Shown here: positions 12,241 to 24,122 of the stretch, in pieces
How the letters are laid out: every line of letters begins with the position of its first letter
Position numbering within the stretch: the first letter of the stretch is position 1
Source of the DNA: Artemia franciscana
Lineage: Eukaryota; Arthropoda; Branchiopoda; Anostraca; Artemiidae
Reading direction: 5' to 3'
NCBI RefSeq assembly: GCF_032884065.1
Contig: NW_027062961.1
Coordinates: forward strand, 1-64,000
DNA length: 64,000 nt
Program-made: the position numbers and the translations under genes
Notes under the pieces: generated by a model
The model's input: the letters and a program-made list of their open reading frames with translations, nothing else
What the model was told of the DNA's origin: nothing
The model's database searches: none

Positions 12241-13259
12241 AATGAGAGGACTAGAACAAAGTAGTTTTTGTGTCGATTTTTATGTCTGGGAATGTTTTTG
12301 ACTTCTTTTGAGCCGGTAATATGGGTTTTTGAGCCAGTAATATGGGTTTTTTGAGCCGGTAATATGGGTGCTGCGGAGTGCGCTCTTCTTTTATTGGAGA
12401 GTTGTTTATGTAAGATAAATATTATATTCATATGCTTAACCACAAAAAAGATGGAGAGATCCAGGGCAGCATGATTGCCAAGGAACTGTAAGAATTAAAA
12501 CCATCACTTGGCATCAATGTATGTATAGTGAAAAATATCCAACGGACAAGAAACAACTAAAGCGGATTTCTGCATTTCTTTGTTTTTTTTTGTGGGTTTG
12601 CAATTTCTTTGTGGTTTTGCAGTTTTGCATGTTTGACATTTGTTCAGGTTCTTGATGTAAATATCCTTGTATTTGCACTCAGACCCAGCCCCACTCCCAT
12701 CGATCTAATACCCTTGACGATTTGTCCCATTGTTTCTAATAATTTTCATACACTGTGTTTTCATTTTTTGGTCTTTTACCAATTTCAACCTCTCCTCCAT
12801 CCACCCGAAGGAAATGATGCGTACGTTTCCCTACCCTAATGGTCAAAATACTAAGGACAGTGAAAATTAAATCTTTTTGCTTGGATTGGTTAAGTAGGAG
12901 CTTGTACAGCCAGGAATATTAAAAAAAAAAAAAAAAATTAGAAAACTAGTTTTTGACGAAAAACAATTTCATATGCAGTAATGTGGTTTTAGTAGTAGTG
13001 GGTGCCAAGTTTAAAAGACAAGAAACGTGGATGAAAGATAAAGAATAATAAATTCAGGCTAACCAAATATTTGAAGGTTTAGTTGTATTCGGGAACTAAT
13101 AGGGTGCTAATGTTGGAATTTACTGAATGAAAGCATTGCCAAATTTAACCAATTGGTTCTAACGTGGCAATACTGACAAAAATATAGTATTGTCCTCTAA
13201 AACAAAGAAATATTTTTAATTTGTTGGTTCTTTGAATTTCAAAGAATAAGTAATGAAAC

Positions 13260-13429
13260 CAGGGCTGTATCCAGGATTTTCGTTGGGGGAGTGGTTGGTT
13301 ATAGAAGGCTTTAAAAACGCATCAAAAACTTGTTTAGATGTATTTGTGTTACGTTTTTACGAGTAAGACAATTTTTGGGGGGAGGGGATCGAACCCTCAA
13401 CCACTCCCCCCTCCATGAATACTGCCTTG
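13260..13429. mobile_element. hAT-type MITE with 8-bp target duplication, block A
   Basis: A 170 bp element starts CAGGGCTGTATCCA and ends TGAATACTGCCTTG, imperfect inverted termini of about 14 bp. It is flanked by the exact direct repeat aatgaaac at 13,252-13,259 and 13,430-13,437. An 8 bp duplication with CAGGG-like ends is typical of the hAT superfamily. The interior has G-rich and C-rich runs on opposite sides and no coding capacity. Confidence 0.8.
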
Positions 13430-14822
13430 AATGAAACTAATGGTACTAATTCCAATGAATGAAATAAGCACTTAAAAAAAGAAATAAAACAATAATCAAG
13501 TAAATCTCTCTGGTTCAGGGTAAATATTCCGGTAACTTTGAGTTAAATTTTTTCCCCTAATATATTAAGTACTATACAAAAGAAACAAAAGAAAACTATC
13601 CCATGATACTTTCAATAGTTGCATATTCCGGTTTATTATTTTTTCTTAATCTGCTCATGATTATATACATATACATACAAACAAATACTGAGCCATGTCA
13701 CTGATGAAATATATCATGATAATATGACGACTAGAACGACAAGACAGTAATGTAAAATTACAGTTCATGAAACTTCTTGAATAACAGTTCATAAAACATA
13801 ATGAAACTTTTTGAGTTCAAGTCGATGAAACTTCTGAGAACACTATTCTTTCTACACTACTTTCTCGGTCACACTTTGAAGTTGCTCTTATAGTTTCTTC
13901 ACTGTAATAGCCATATGCCAGAATAAAATATGGTGAACAATAAACTCAATGAACGAAAATATATTAGTCCCATTTGTACCAAACATGATATGTAACTCAC
14001 AAATTTAAACATGAACAGTATCATATGTTTAATGCTAAAAAAAGGTACTATACAATCTATCAGAGAATTAATGCTTGCTTCATACTCGTGAAAATTTATA
14101 TTTCATTAGGTGTATTAGATATGAAAGAACATTTATTTAATATTAATGAAAGCCGGAGATTCGACAATATAAACTAAGAGAAAATTACGCATAGGCCTGT
14201 AGTAAAATTGCTGTCTGGGTTTACTTTAAACACACCAACAACGATAAGAATAACACACAGCGTATTTTTGATTGAATTGGATTTACCGCATCGTAGGAAA
14301 ATGCGGATTAATTTTTAATAGTCACCATTTTGTTTTCATTGTTATAAGCGTTTTCGTAGCTTTTCATGCAGCTTTAAGTGAGAAAAGACATGAAAAAAAT
14401 TGCAGATCTTCCTGTCTAAATTAGATCAATAATTTTACTTTAAATAATTATTGTAAAGTGAAATATTTTATCTTAATAATTGCGCAACCGCTGATGGTTA
14501 TGAATTAATGCGGGGACGTGTCCAAACGCAGCCACCACTACCACTAAAGTCGTCTAGGTTCAATTGAATTTTGTCTAATAGGAATTAATCCTATTAATCC
14601 GATGATAAACTGAAAGTTCCACTGTCTATTAGGCATATAACTGGTCTTAAGCTATTTTAAAGATTTCATAACTTCTTTAGGTATATATAATCTTAGATAC
14701 ACAAATTCAGTTCTTGAAATAGGCTCTAGTCCAACCTTCTGCCTACTGAATAAGCCATTAGTGCCGGGCACAATATGTATGATTGTTGAGACGCCAGATG
14801 TCTGCCCATTGACGCTGAAGTT

Positions 14823-14960
14823 TCAGTATTCGGTTCCTTGATCGGCACTAGATTCTGTCAATGTTTCAGTCTCTGTGGCACTACTCTTACGCAATACTTT
14901 CCGTTGCTCCAAGTGCTGCTTTCTCCATTTTATCCGCCTGTTTTGAAACCAAACTTTTAC
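14823..14960 (-). pseudogene. Orphan copy A of the last NOT exon
   Basis: Encodes 45 residues starting VKVWFQNRRIKWRKQHLEQ, the end of homeodomain helix 3 plus a C-terminal tail ending GTEY and a TGA stop. The acceptor (polypyrimidine then cag) is intact. Compared with the copy at 44,609-44,746, one tail residue differs by eye (Arg to Thr). Exons 1 and 2 are not found near it; instead block A joins LINE sequence at 16,697. The open frame is intact, but without upstream exons on this copy it is probably not translated, unless transcripts from exon 2 reach this far. Confidence 0.8.
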
Positions 14961-16691
14961 CTGAAAAAAATCGGATTTTTAGTTTTAACTGCTATCAGAG
15001 AAACAGTTCTTAGGTTGTGGTACAAGAGGTCGGCGTAATAGAGGTTAGCGAAAAGTGCATTTCTTTGGCTTAGAAAACTTTAAAAGTACGCGTAGCATAA
15101 TAAAATTTCTATAATTGAGCGTCAGGCATGTTTGCAGAAATCTGTTTTGAATGGAGGGTTACAATTATCAAAAAGGGCGAAATTCAAGAAAAGAAGCAAA
15201 AAAAATGACAAATATGCGAAGAATGCAGGGTTATCACAAAGAATTTAGTAATATCCAAGATTCGCCCTCAAAACCCAAAGGTTTGAAAAAACGTAATATT
15301 GAATAATAATGTATATACCTAATATGGTTTGCAAAGTTCACTGTTTAATTGTTGGTTTTAGAGTATCAAACTTTTTATGGGCATTGCGTTTTTCGAAGGG
15401 GGTCTAGTGACATTGAAAAAGAGAGAAAACCTGAAATACCGGGTATTTGAATGTAACATTTAGAAAGAATTGTGGCAGACAAATAATAACGATTACATTG
15501 TGTTGACTTAAATATGGACGATTTATTTAGTGTTGAACGTTTCAACCAACCAACACGCCTTGAACGTTTCAACCAACACATTACAGATCAAATTGTGTTG
15601 GTATTGGCAAAAGAATAAACAAGAGTCTTACTCACAGAGTCTTATCCTCAACTCCAGTTAAAATGCTTTACAAGATACAATGACGCCGGTCATCCGACTT
15701 CCTTGGCGGCAAAAAATTGCAATAAACAGGGGAGTATAGTATTGGTAGGTCTGGAGCGAATTCTTGGGGAAGCCCAATGTGACAAGGGCGCCAATGAGCA
15801 ATATCATGGTGGGGGGGGGATGTGATAAAGGTGCCAATAATTGATCAAATCGATAAATTTATTCTTAAAAAAAGAGTGGGAAAAGAAAAAAAGAGGGAAA
15901 GGAGGTTGCAAAAGAAATGTTTGGGGGGGGGAGGGTAGGTATCCCTCCACTGCCTCCCGGATCTGTCAGTTGAGGATATGGTACAGATTATAAATAGTTA
16001 AAAAAGTTGATACATTAATTAAGTTGGAGCAAGTGACTAAGGTATATTTATTCATAGCTTAGATTTGCTTTCGCTAAATTCCTCCCAACATTTTTCAGAG
16101 CAGAAAGAACATATGCTCTAAAAAGTGTTGGTTTGAACGTTCCAAAGTTAGTCTAGGAGCTATCAATACTAGTCACAGTACAGAATAAATTACTGTGCTG
16201 AAAAATAGAATTAAAAATGGTTATGGTGAGGCGATAACAAAGTAACTTAAATACGGTACGCTAACATATTCAGTAAGTACATAACCAACTTTTAAACACA
16301 ATATTCCAATAACTTTTATTTTCAATTTTATATCCTTAATGCTTATTTGAAGTGCCTATCAATCAGTGCTATTAATGAACATAAATTGGAGAGGGAAAGA
16401 GCAAAGTGTATTTTTCATTATCTAGGCTACGGGGGGAGAAATTTTCATTTCTATTTTTTCAAAAAAAAGTACCTAGAAGGACACTTCAATGAAAATGTCC
16501 CCTGAAAGGTATTTTTTTTTTTTAATCTAGGAAGGCGACACAGCCTTCCCCTTGGCCATACTCTAAATTGATGCCACTATTTTCAACATTTCTATGTCTT
16601 TAAAAAGTTTTCAACGACAGAGTTGTAATACCCCAAAATCTGGTTTGGTTAGGCTAAAGTTCTGAAATTAATTTTCATTGTTCAAAATCTG

Positions 16692-17774
16692 TTAAATCTT
16701 TTGTTTTAGATCAAACACAGTACCCTGAGAAGGTCGACCACAGGCAGACCAGATTCTTAACCAGAATTTGGCCTTATTCTTGACTTTTTTCAGCAAAGGA
16801 TCACACTTCCAAATTGGTTTTTGGGTATTCCGCCTGACATGGATCAGCGGGATGGCCACATCTTTAGCTTGCTTTATACATAAGATAATGTCACGATAAT
16901 AGTGATTCAAATCAGCACGAGCATTGTCAATAATAGGGTGTGCATTTGTGCAAAGAAGATGGAAAAGGACACGTACGGTGGACAGTAGAGCTCCAAGTGT
17001 AGCAAGGTAAAGAGGCATGTTCGCACTAGACCAATCACGTTTTTCAAACCACTTATGCGACATTGAGAGTTGGTTCGAGTATATGTCAGAAGTAACCATA
17101 ATATCAAAATACAGAGGTAAACGATCATAATCTATCTCATCTTTATTAACATGTACTGCTGAAGTTTGTAATGAATGATGGCAGATACACTGGTCTAAAT
17201 TTGAGACAGAACCACTACAGTGGATATATGTAAAACTGAAGTCTTTCGTTAGGACCTTAAATACTGAGGGTAGACACTGAAAAAGCGCTTCCTTTTGTAT
17301 CGAGGAAACGGTGATGTCACAGTTTAAGTCGCCTATAAGCACCCACTTGTATCCCAGACGCTCAATACCAGATATGAGAGTCTTTAATTTATTGTAGGCA
17401 TTCGCATAGCTGGAGAAGGAAGAAACAGATCTTCTATCATGGGGCAAATAGGCGTTGATTATGATCATGTCTGCAAGCCGGGTTGCAAGATAGTGTTCAG
17501 AGGATTGGTAGCAGCTAGGAGACAAATAGCTAGGCAGAGATCTCTTAATTATACAGGCAAGACCGCCAGAAGGCCTGCCTCGGGTACGTCGGGCATTCGT
17601 GATGAAAACAACTTGTTGAGAACTTCGCCTTAGAAAGCTTACACTGCAACTTGGGAACAGGTATTCTTGTAAGAGAACAACATGATGATTAGCTAGTTTC
17701 TCATCAAGGCTTAACACTTCAACCTTTGTCCCATTGATGTTGAAAGAGCAAACTGAGACTTTATACTCATTCAT
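16692..17774 (-). CDS. LINE ORF2, endonuclease part only (block A)
   Basis: A 360-residue frame with an apurinic-type endonuclease (EEP fold) of non-LTR retrotransposons. It has an N-terminal CSFNINGTK strand, LLQEYLF carrying the catalytic Glu motif, a GGLACIIKRS strand and LIGDLNCDI with the metal-binding Asp/Asn pair. The enzyme would nick target DNA for target-primed reverse transcription. The usual ORF2 continues into a reverse transcriptase; here the frame ends where the LINE meets the block flank, and the stop codon itself lies in flank sequence shared with block C. The start ATG overlaps the ORF1 stop by ATGA, a common coupling in LINEs. No transposition can be expected from this copy alone. 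Clade is not resolved; zinc-knuckle ORF1 plus APE endonuclease fits Jockey/I/CR1-like groups. Confidence 0.85.
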   Translation of the reverse strand: MNEYKVSVCSFNINGTKVEVLSLDEKLANHHVVLLQEYLFPSCSVSFLRRSSQQVVFITNARRTRGRPSGGLACIIKRSLPSYLSPSCYQSSEHYLATRLADMIIINAYLPHDRRSVSSFSSYANAYNKLKTLISGIERLGYKWVLIGDLNCDITVSSIQKEALFQCLPSVFKVLTKDFSFTYIHCSGSVSNLDQCICHHSLQTSAVHVNKDEIDYDRLPLYFDIMVTSDIYSNQLSMSHKWFEKRDWSSANMPLYLATLGALLSTVRVLFHLLCTNAHPIIDNARADLNHYYRDIILCIKQAKDVAIPLIHVRRNTQKPIWKCDPLLKKVKNKAKFWLRIWSACGRPSQGTVFDLKQKI

Positions 17775-18877
17775 GATTGCAAGCGAGAAGGTCGTGGAAC
17801 TTTGGAATTAGCAAGAGCCTTTAGTTTGGAGCAACGAAAACTGTAAGCAACATGATCTCCACTACAATTTGCACACTTTGGGGTGTTACTGCAAGGTGAG
17901 TCACTGGAGTTCATATGGGGACCAGAGCACCGTGAGTATTTGTAGTTTTATCGGGACATTTTGCAGCAAGGTGGTCAGGTGATTGACATTTCCTGCAGCA
18001 CCTAGGAATTCGCCGATATTCATGCACTCGGAATAGTTCATAGCCTATCTTCAGTCCAGATTTAAGGGCCGAGGAAAGAGAAATTTCGTCTTCGAACATA
18101 ATTTTCACACAATTTGAGCTCCCAATTCTCTTAGCGTCTCGAACACCCCTGCAAGCTTTAAGAGGCGCAAGATCAAGATCTTGTGCAATGCCTTTCATGA
18201 TACCAAAAAACTTTTTCTCCACCATTTTTGCTTCACAATCACGAAAAACCGAGCGCGCAGATTTGCAAAAGTCAGCAGCAAAATCAATTTATCACCAGAG
18301 GCTTGCACAGTATCAATGCACTCGTGACCAGAAATACAGTCAATTCTTTCCTTCCGTTTAGATGCATTATCGATATCACGTAGTACATTCGTGATAATAA
18401 CAGTGGCTTTGCTGATGTCACTACCAGTAGCAATGCTCGGAAGGCTGGGGAAATTCAGATCATAAGCGGACATTTTCTCATTATCTTGCGAAAGTGTCTG
18501 TTGAATTCCATTAAGCTTAGAAGCTATCCTGGAGTAAGCAACTGCTGGAATACAGGGAACTTCGGCTGGGGAACGGATAACAAAGACAGGCATGTCCTCA
18601 GAAGCACTCTGATTTCAGCATTCTGAAGTTCTAACATGTCTTTAAAATGATTCAAAGCTGCGTTTGAACCCGTGCGCCTTGGATAGGGCTCGGTCAATTT
18701 CAGCAGCGAATCCCACAGGATTTTTTTCGATTTGGAAATATCACTTGACTCGAAGAATTCTACTGCAAATTTTAAGATCACTGTAGCTTTGACACCTTTT
18801 TCATTATTAAACTGCAGAAAGTTCAGAACCGAGGCATAAACAAAGCAGTCCGTATACGAATCAGAGTCCATTTTCAT
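17771..18877 (-). pseudogene. LINE ORF1 (zinc-knuckle RNA-binding protein), frameshifted, block A
   Basis: Three overlapping frames (18,524-18,877; 18,195-18,593; 17,911-18,225) plus a short tail make one ORF1 region. The C-terminal part has a CCHC zinc knuckle (CRKCQSPDHLAAKC) and, after a further frame change, a second one of the form C-x2-C-x4-H-x5-C (CANCSGDH then FRC). ORF1 proteins of this kind bind their own RNA in a cytoplasmic particle. Start is MKMDSDSYTD at 18,877. At least three frame changes break it. It lies upstream of and overlaps ORF2, as expected. The G+C-richer sequence at 18,880-19,130 may be the LINE 5' untranslated/promoter region, into which the Helitron is joined. Confidence 0.8.
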
Positions 18878-19158
18878 GAAAAAAGTCTATTAATCCAATT
18901 CCGAGTCAAAAACATAACCATGGGCAAAACACGTCTTAACCGCACTAAAGCTGAATGGTAGTTGGCTAAATTTCAGAAGCTCAAAATGCCAATAAGCGAG
19001 GAAAGCGTAGGCTCCTGCTATCTATTCCCCGCAGTTTAAGGGAGACACACTCCCGGCAGGTACAACGACGCTTGCTGCAGAAAACCTCCCCTCTTCTGCT
19101 CGCTTATAAGTAAAAATTTCCAAAAATAATTAATCAGTCTATATCTTATATATATAAA

Positions 19159-22100
19159 TCTTGTTATAGAACTGTCAATGTTATAGAATGTTACCAAAAA
19201 GCAAAACCAGGCTGGCGGTTCAAAGAGAAAGGGCCAGATTAGGAATGTGCAATTTACGTCAACGAAGGCGTGTCGAGGAACTACCAGAACAACGCGAAAC
19301 CAGACTTGCTGCTGAAAGAGAAAGTAAAAAAAGAAGGCGTATCGAGGAATCACAAGAGCAACGTGAAAACAGGCTTGCGGCTTCAAGAGATAATGCTAGA
19401 TTAGGAATGTGCAATTTACGTCAACGAAGGTGTGTCGAGGAACTACCAGAGCAACGCGAAACCAGACTTGCTGTTAAAAGAGAAAGTGAAAAAAGAAGAC
19501 GTGTCGAGGAATCACAAGAGCAACGTGAAAACAGGCTTGCGGCTGATAGAGAAAGTAAGAAAAGAAAGCGTGCCGAGGAATCACAAGAGCAACCTGAAAA
19601 TTATCGCATGGCTTTCAGGTACAGCCCAGTCGATGATTATAGTAGATGTGTTCAAATCGGGACTATGTCTAAAATGTGTCCCTATTGCAAGGCCTTGAAA
19701 TTTAATTGTGAAACAATGGGAATGTGTTGCGCCTCAGGAAAAGTTAAACTTCCTCTACTTGCTGCACCCCCAGAGCCAGTGAAGACTTTGCCTACTGGAA
19801 CTACGTCAGAATCTAAGCGTTTTTTTTATCAAACATCAGAAAATATAACTCATGTTTCCAAATGACGTCGTTTGGTGCCCAAATCGAAAATCAAGATAAA
19901 TTTATGCCTACTTTCAAAGTAAAAGGGCAAATTTATCATAGAGCAGGGTCCCTTCTACCATTCTCAGGCGAGAATCATAAATTTTTACAGTTGTAATTCA
20001 TCAGTGATAGAAATTCTGAATTGAATACACGTTGCGAAATTTCTCCCAACGTTGAAAGGACAATCGTTTCCCAATTGCAACATCTTTTCCACGAAAATAA
20101 TAATTTAGTGCGTCTGTTCAACACAGAAATCGATTTGATGCCTACTGATACGCATAAAATTGTTATTTCCGCTGACAAAAAGCCTCCTGGCCAACATTTG
20201 CGTGGATACAATGCTCCAACTATCGACGAAGTGGCAATCGTTATGGTCGGTGATCAGTTTTTACCTCGAGATATTATTCTTCATAAGCGAAACGCTCAGT
20301 TGGTAAGAATTGCTGAAACTCATCGATGCTACAATGCCCTACAATATCCTATCATTTTTTGGGATGGAGCCGACGGCTATCACTTTAATATTAAATTGAT
20401 GAATCCAGCCACTAACAAAGAAATGACTAAGAAATGCAGTACAATGCATTATTATTCCTATAGACTAATGATTCGGCAGGATGAAGAAAATTATATTTTA
20501 AAATGCCGTCAATTGTTTCATCAATACGTCGTTGATATGTATGCAAAAATTCAATCAGAACGTTTGCTATATATCCGTCTGAATCAGACCAAGCTCCGCT
20601 CTGAACAATACATTCATTTGCGAGATGCAGTTGTAAATGACGGTAATACCACAAACGTTGGAAGATTAACGATTTTACCTTCGTCATATGCTGGCAGTCC
20701 CCGTCATATGCATGAATATGCTCAAGATGCTATTGCGTATGTTCGTCTCTATGGTCGTCCAGATTTATTTATTACATTTACATGTAATCAATCTTGGGAC
20801 GAAATACAGCAGCTTTTACTTCAAGGACAATCGGCGGTTCATAGACATGACATTACGGCCCGTGTCTTCCGGCAAAAGTTGAAATCACTGATAAACTACA
20901 TAGTAAAACTTGAAGTGTTTTGGTCAGTGCGATGCTGGATGTACTCAGTGGAATGGCAAAAACGAGGTTTGCCACACGCACATATACTAAACTGGCTACA
21001 TAATAAAATTACTTCTAACGAAATTGATGATGTGATTCCCGCTGAAATACCTGATGAAAATGTCGATAAGGGGTTATATGATATTGTTGTAAAAAATATG
21101 ATACATGGACCTTGCGGTGCACTATACGAAAATTCACCATGCATGGCCAAAGGAAGGTGCACGAAGCAATATCCTCGACTTTTAGTATCCAACACAATTA
21201 CTGGCAATGATGGTTACCCACAATATAGAAGAAGATCTACTGAAGATGGCTGTAAAACAGCAATAATAAAGAAGCGTAACGGTACCACCATCGAAGTGGA
21301 TAACCAGTGGGTTGTTCCATATTCCCCATTATTATCAAATACATATGTAAATACGCCAACAAAGGCAGTGACATGGCAGGTTTTGGCTTGCAGTCCGAAA
21401 TCAAGGATATCGACGAAATCGTACAATATCAGGCTGGAAGATACATAAGCAGTAATGAAGCTGTTTGGCGAATTCTTTCATTTCCGATGCATGAACGTAG
21501 TCCAGCTGTTGTTCACTTAGTGGTACATTTACAGAATGGTCAACGTGTTTATTTCTCGGAATCCAACGTGCAACAAAGAGCCCTGAATCCACTGGATACA
21601 AAGTTAACTGCTTTCTTTTCGCTATGCAAAAATGATTCTTTTGCAAAAAACTGCTGTATACTGAAGTGCCTTCGTATTACACGTGGAATACTAAAAATAA
21701 AGTATTTGAACCTCGAAAACAGGGTAAGTCAGTCGACGGCCAACCTACCATCTTCAAAGGTACCACGATAGGAAGACTCTACACCGTTCACCCCAATCAA
21801 CATGAATGCTTCTTTCTACGCCTGCTTTTGGTGAATGTACCCGGTCCGACGTCCCTTGAGTATTTGAGAACTGTAAACGGTACTATACATGACAGTTACC
21901 GTAGTGCATGCCAAGCTCTGAATTTATTGGAGAATGACCAACACTGGGATAACTGCATAAATAACACGTGCGAAACGTCAACTACAAGTCAAATTCATGC
22001 ATTGTTTGGCATCATACTAACAACTTTCTCTCCATCAGCTCCTACAGAGTTATGGGAAAAATATAAATCAAAAATGTCCGAAGATATACTCCATCGAAAA

Positions 22101-23830
22101 CAGTTAGAGACGTCAGATATGACTTTTGATTTTACATCAGAAATTTATAACTACACTTTAGTTATTATAGAAGATTTGTGCGTATGTATGGCAAACAAAC
22201 CTCTTCAGGATTTGGGAATGCCTTCACCTAATCGTATCGCTGCTGTTTCGACATGTGTAGAACTGGATCGTGAACAAAGTTACAGTACGAGTGATCTATT
22301 GTCGTATGTACAAAATAACATTTCCAAGTTAACGTCGGAACAAAAAGACATTTATGATACGATAATGCATTGTGTCGATAACAACGTTGGAGAAATTTTC
22401 TTTTTGGATGCGCCAGGAGGTACTGGTAAAACGTTTGTGATAAAACTGATTCTGGCATCAATTCGATCAAAAAATGATATAGCGTTGGCAATTGCGTCGT
22501 CCGGAATAGCTCAATGTTGCTGCCTGGTGGAAGAACTGCTCATTCCACTTTGAAATTGCCTCTGAATTTGTATTCTACAGAAACTCCCACTTGCAATATT
22601 TCCAAATCATCTGGGATGGGTAAAGTATTGCAGCAATGCAAACTTATTATTTGGGACGAGTGCACAATGGCACACAAAAAATCGCTTGAGGCTCTGGATC
22701 AATGTTTGAAAGATTTGCGAGGGAATTCGAAACCCTTTGGCAACACATTAATATTGCTTGCGGGAGATTTCAGGCAAACATTACCTATAATACCTAGATC
22801 AACCCCTGCAGACGAAATGAATGCTTGCCAGAAAAATTCTAATTTATGGGCACACGTAAAAACATTAAAATTAACTACAAATATGCGTGTCCGATTGCAA
22901 AACAATGACTCTGGTCAAACATTTTCAGATCAATTGCTGGCAATTGGAAACAGAAAGCTCCCAGTAGACTCAATTTCAGGACGTATACAACTACCTGCTG
23001 AATTCTGTAATTTAGTGACGTCCAAAAACGAATTGATTGAAAAAGTATTTCCGAATATTCTAAACAATTATAAAAATAATAAATGGCTAAGTGAAAGAGC
23101 AATTCTTGCACCCAAAAATATAGACGTCCACGAAATCAACAAAATTGTTTTGACCAAGATTCGAGACCAGGCAGTCCTTTACAAGTCAGTTGACACAGTT
23201 TTAAAAATAACAATGGAAAACGTAATAGAGGCCACAATATTTGACAGGGGCTTTTGAAGGTGAGACTGTTCTTATTCCTCGCCTTCCCATGGTTCCAACG
23301 GATCTGCCTTTTCAATTTAAAAGATTGCAATTCCCAATTCGATTAGCATTTGCAATCACCATCAACAAAGCTCAAGGTCAATCATTAGAAAAATGTGGTA
23401 TAGATCTTAATACTGATTGTTTTTCCCATGGACAATTGTACGTTGCATGCTCGAGGGTCGGTAAACCTGACAATCTATTTATATGCAGCGACGATTGGAC
23501 AGCGAAGAATGTTGTATATTCGCAAGTTTTACACAGTTAATTTGTATTTTATCTATCTATCTATCTATATAAAAACGAGTTGTGTGTATGCATGTTTGTT
23601 TGTTTGTAAAAATAGCATTTGTATATGACGTCATTATTAGTACATAAGGCTTTGTATATGCACAGACAATGGGAAAGCCAAGAATGTTGTATATTCGCAA
23701 GTTTTACGTAGTTCAAAACACATATATAAATCTATCTATATTCATAGGTGGTGCACAGGGACACAACTACAATGACGCGTAACGACTTACGCGCGCGGGG
23801 TCGCCTAACAGCTAATCCCCTAACAGCTAG
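19159..23830 (+). mobile_element. Autonomous-type Helitron, decayed, block A
   Basis: The 5' side starts at A|TC (19,159). The 3' side ends in CTAG at 23,827-23,830 followed by T, the normal Helitron ends and A|T insertion preference. Just inside the 3' end, 'taacagcta' occurs twice and the usual hairpin is poorly preserved. The interior encodes a Rep-helicase. Compared with block B, this copy lacks about 280 bp just after its 5' end. After the helicase stop, 23,560-23,830 holds a new Helitron-5'-like phrase (ctatataaaaacgagttg) and a second copy of the helicase tail sequence, so the 3' part is itself a tandem of two Helitron ends. Confidence 0.85.
19188..23540 (+). pseudogene. Helitron Rep-helicase (RepHel), block A
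   Basis: Read in order across frames: an N-terminal Lys/Arg/Glu-rich region with 23-residue repeats (RLAADRESKKRKRAEESQEQ type, 19,188-19,865), followed by a Cys-rich zinc-finger-like piece. The Rep domain (20,021-21,448) has FITFTCN and the HUH motif GLPHAHIL; the catalytic-tyrosine region YICKYANKGSDMAG sits in the next frame. A PIF1-type helicase follows, with Walker A GGTGKT (about 22,420), Walker B IIWDECTMAH, LAGDFRQTLPI, and a final ITINKAQGQS...YVACSRV box ending at 23,540. The enzyme would nick and unwind for rolling-circle transposition. About five frame changes interrupt it; all internal breaks from 20,021 onward sit at the same places in block B, so the decay predates the duplication. 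Confidence 0.88.
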
Positions 23831-23993
23831 TGATTTGATAATTATGACCATAGGATTATCTCTCGCTTACTTATATGCTGCGTAATAATATTACTCAAGG
23901 TCACGAACTTTAGTCCTTTGCCAGGTATTGCGAAATCTAACTAGTTCACAGGGATTAAAATTCACAGAAAAAGCTTAGGCCTACTGGTTTGAA

Positions 23994-24034
23994 TTTTTTT
24001 TTTTTTTTTTTTATAACCAACATTGAGCTTTATT
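23994..24034 (-). promoter_or_regulatory. ABCE1 retrocopy poly(A) signal and fossil poly(A) tail
   Basis: On the minus strand AATAAA (24,029-24,034) is followed about 16 bases later by a run of 19 A (T run at 23,994-24,012). The same arrangement, with a 21-base run, follows the block B copy. This is the expected 3' end of a reverse-transcribed, polyadenylated mRNA. Confidence 0.8.
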
Positions 24035-24122
24035 TCCTTCATCAACACCAATTTAGTTTATAAATCCTTCCATATAAAAAAAAAGAATGGGATTTATCAT
24101 GTGCTAAATGTTCTCTTGAGGT

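Noticed and set aside
13360-13410. tRNA-derived SINE suggested by a ggatcgaacc B-box-like phrase
   Set aside because: The element has hAT-like inverted ends and an 8 bp target duplication, and no A box at the right distance.
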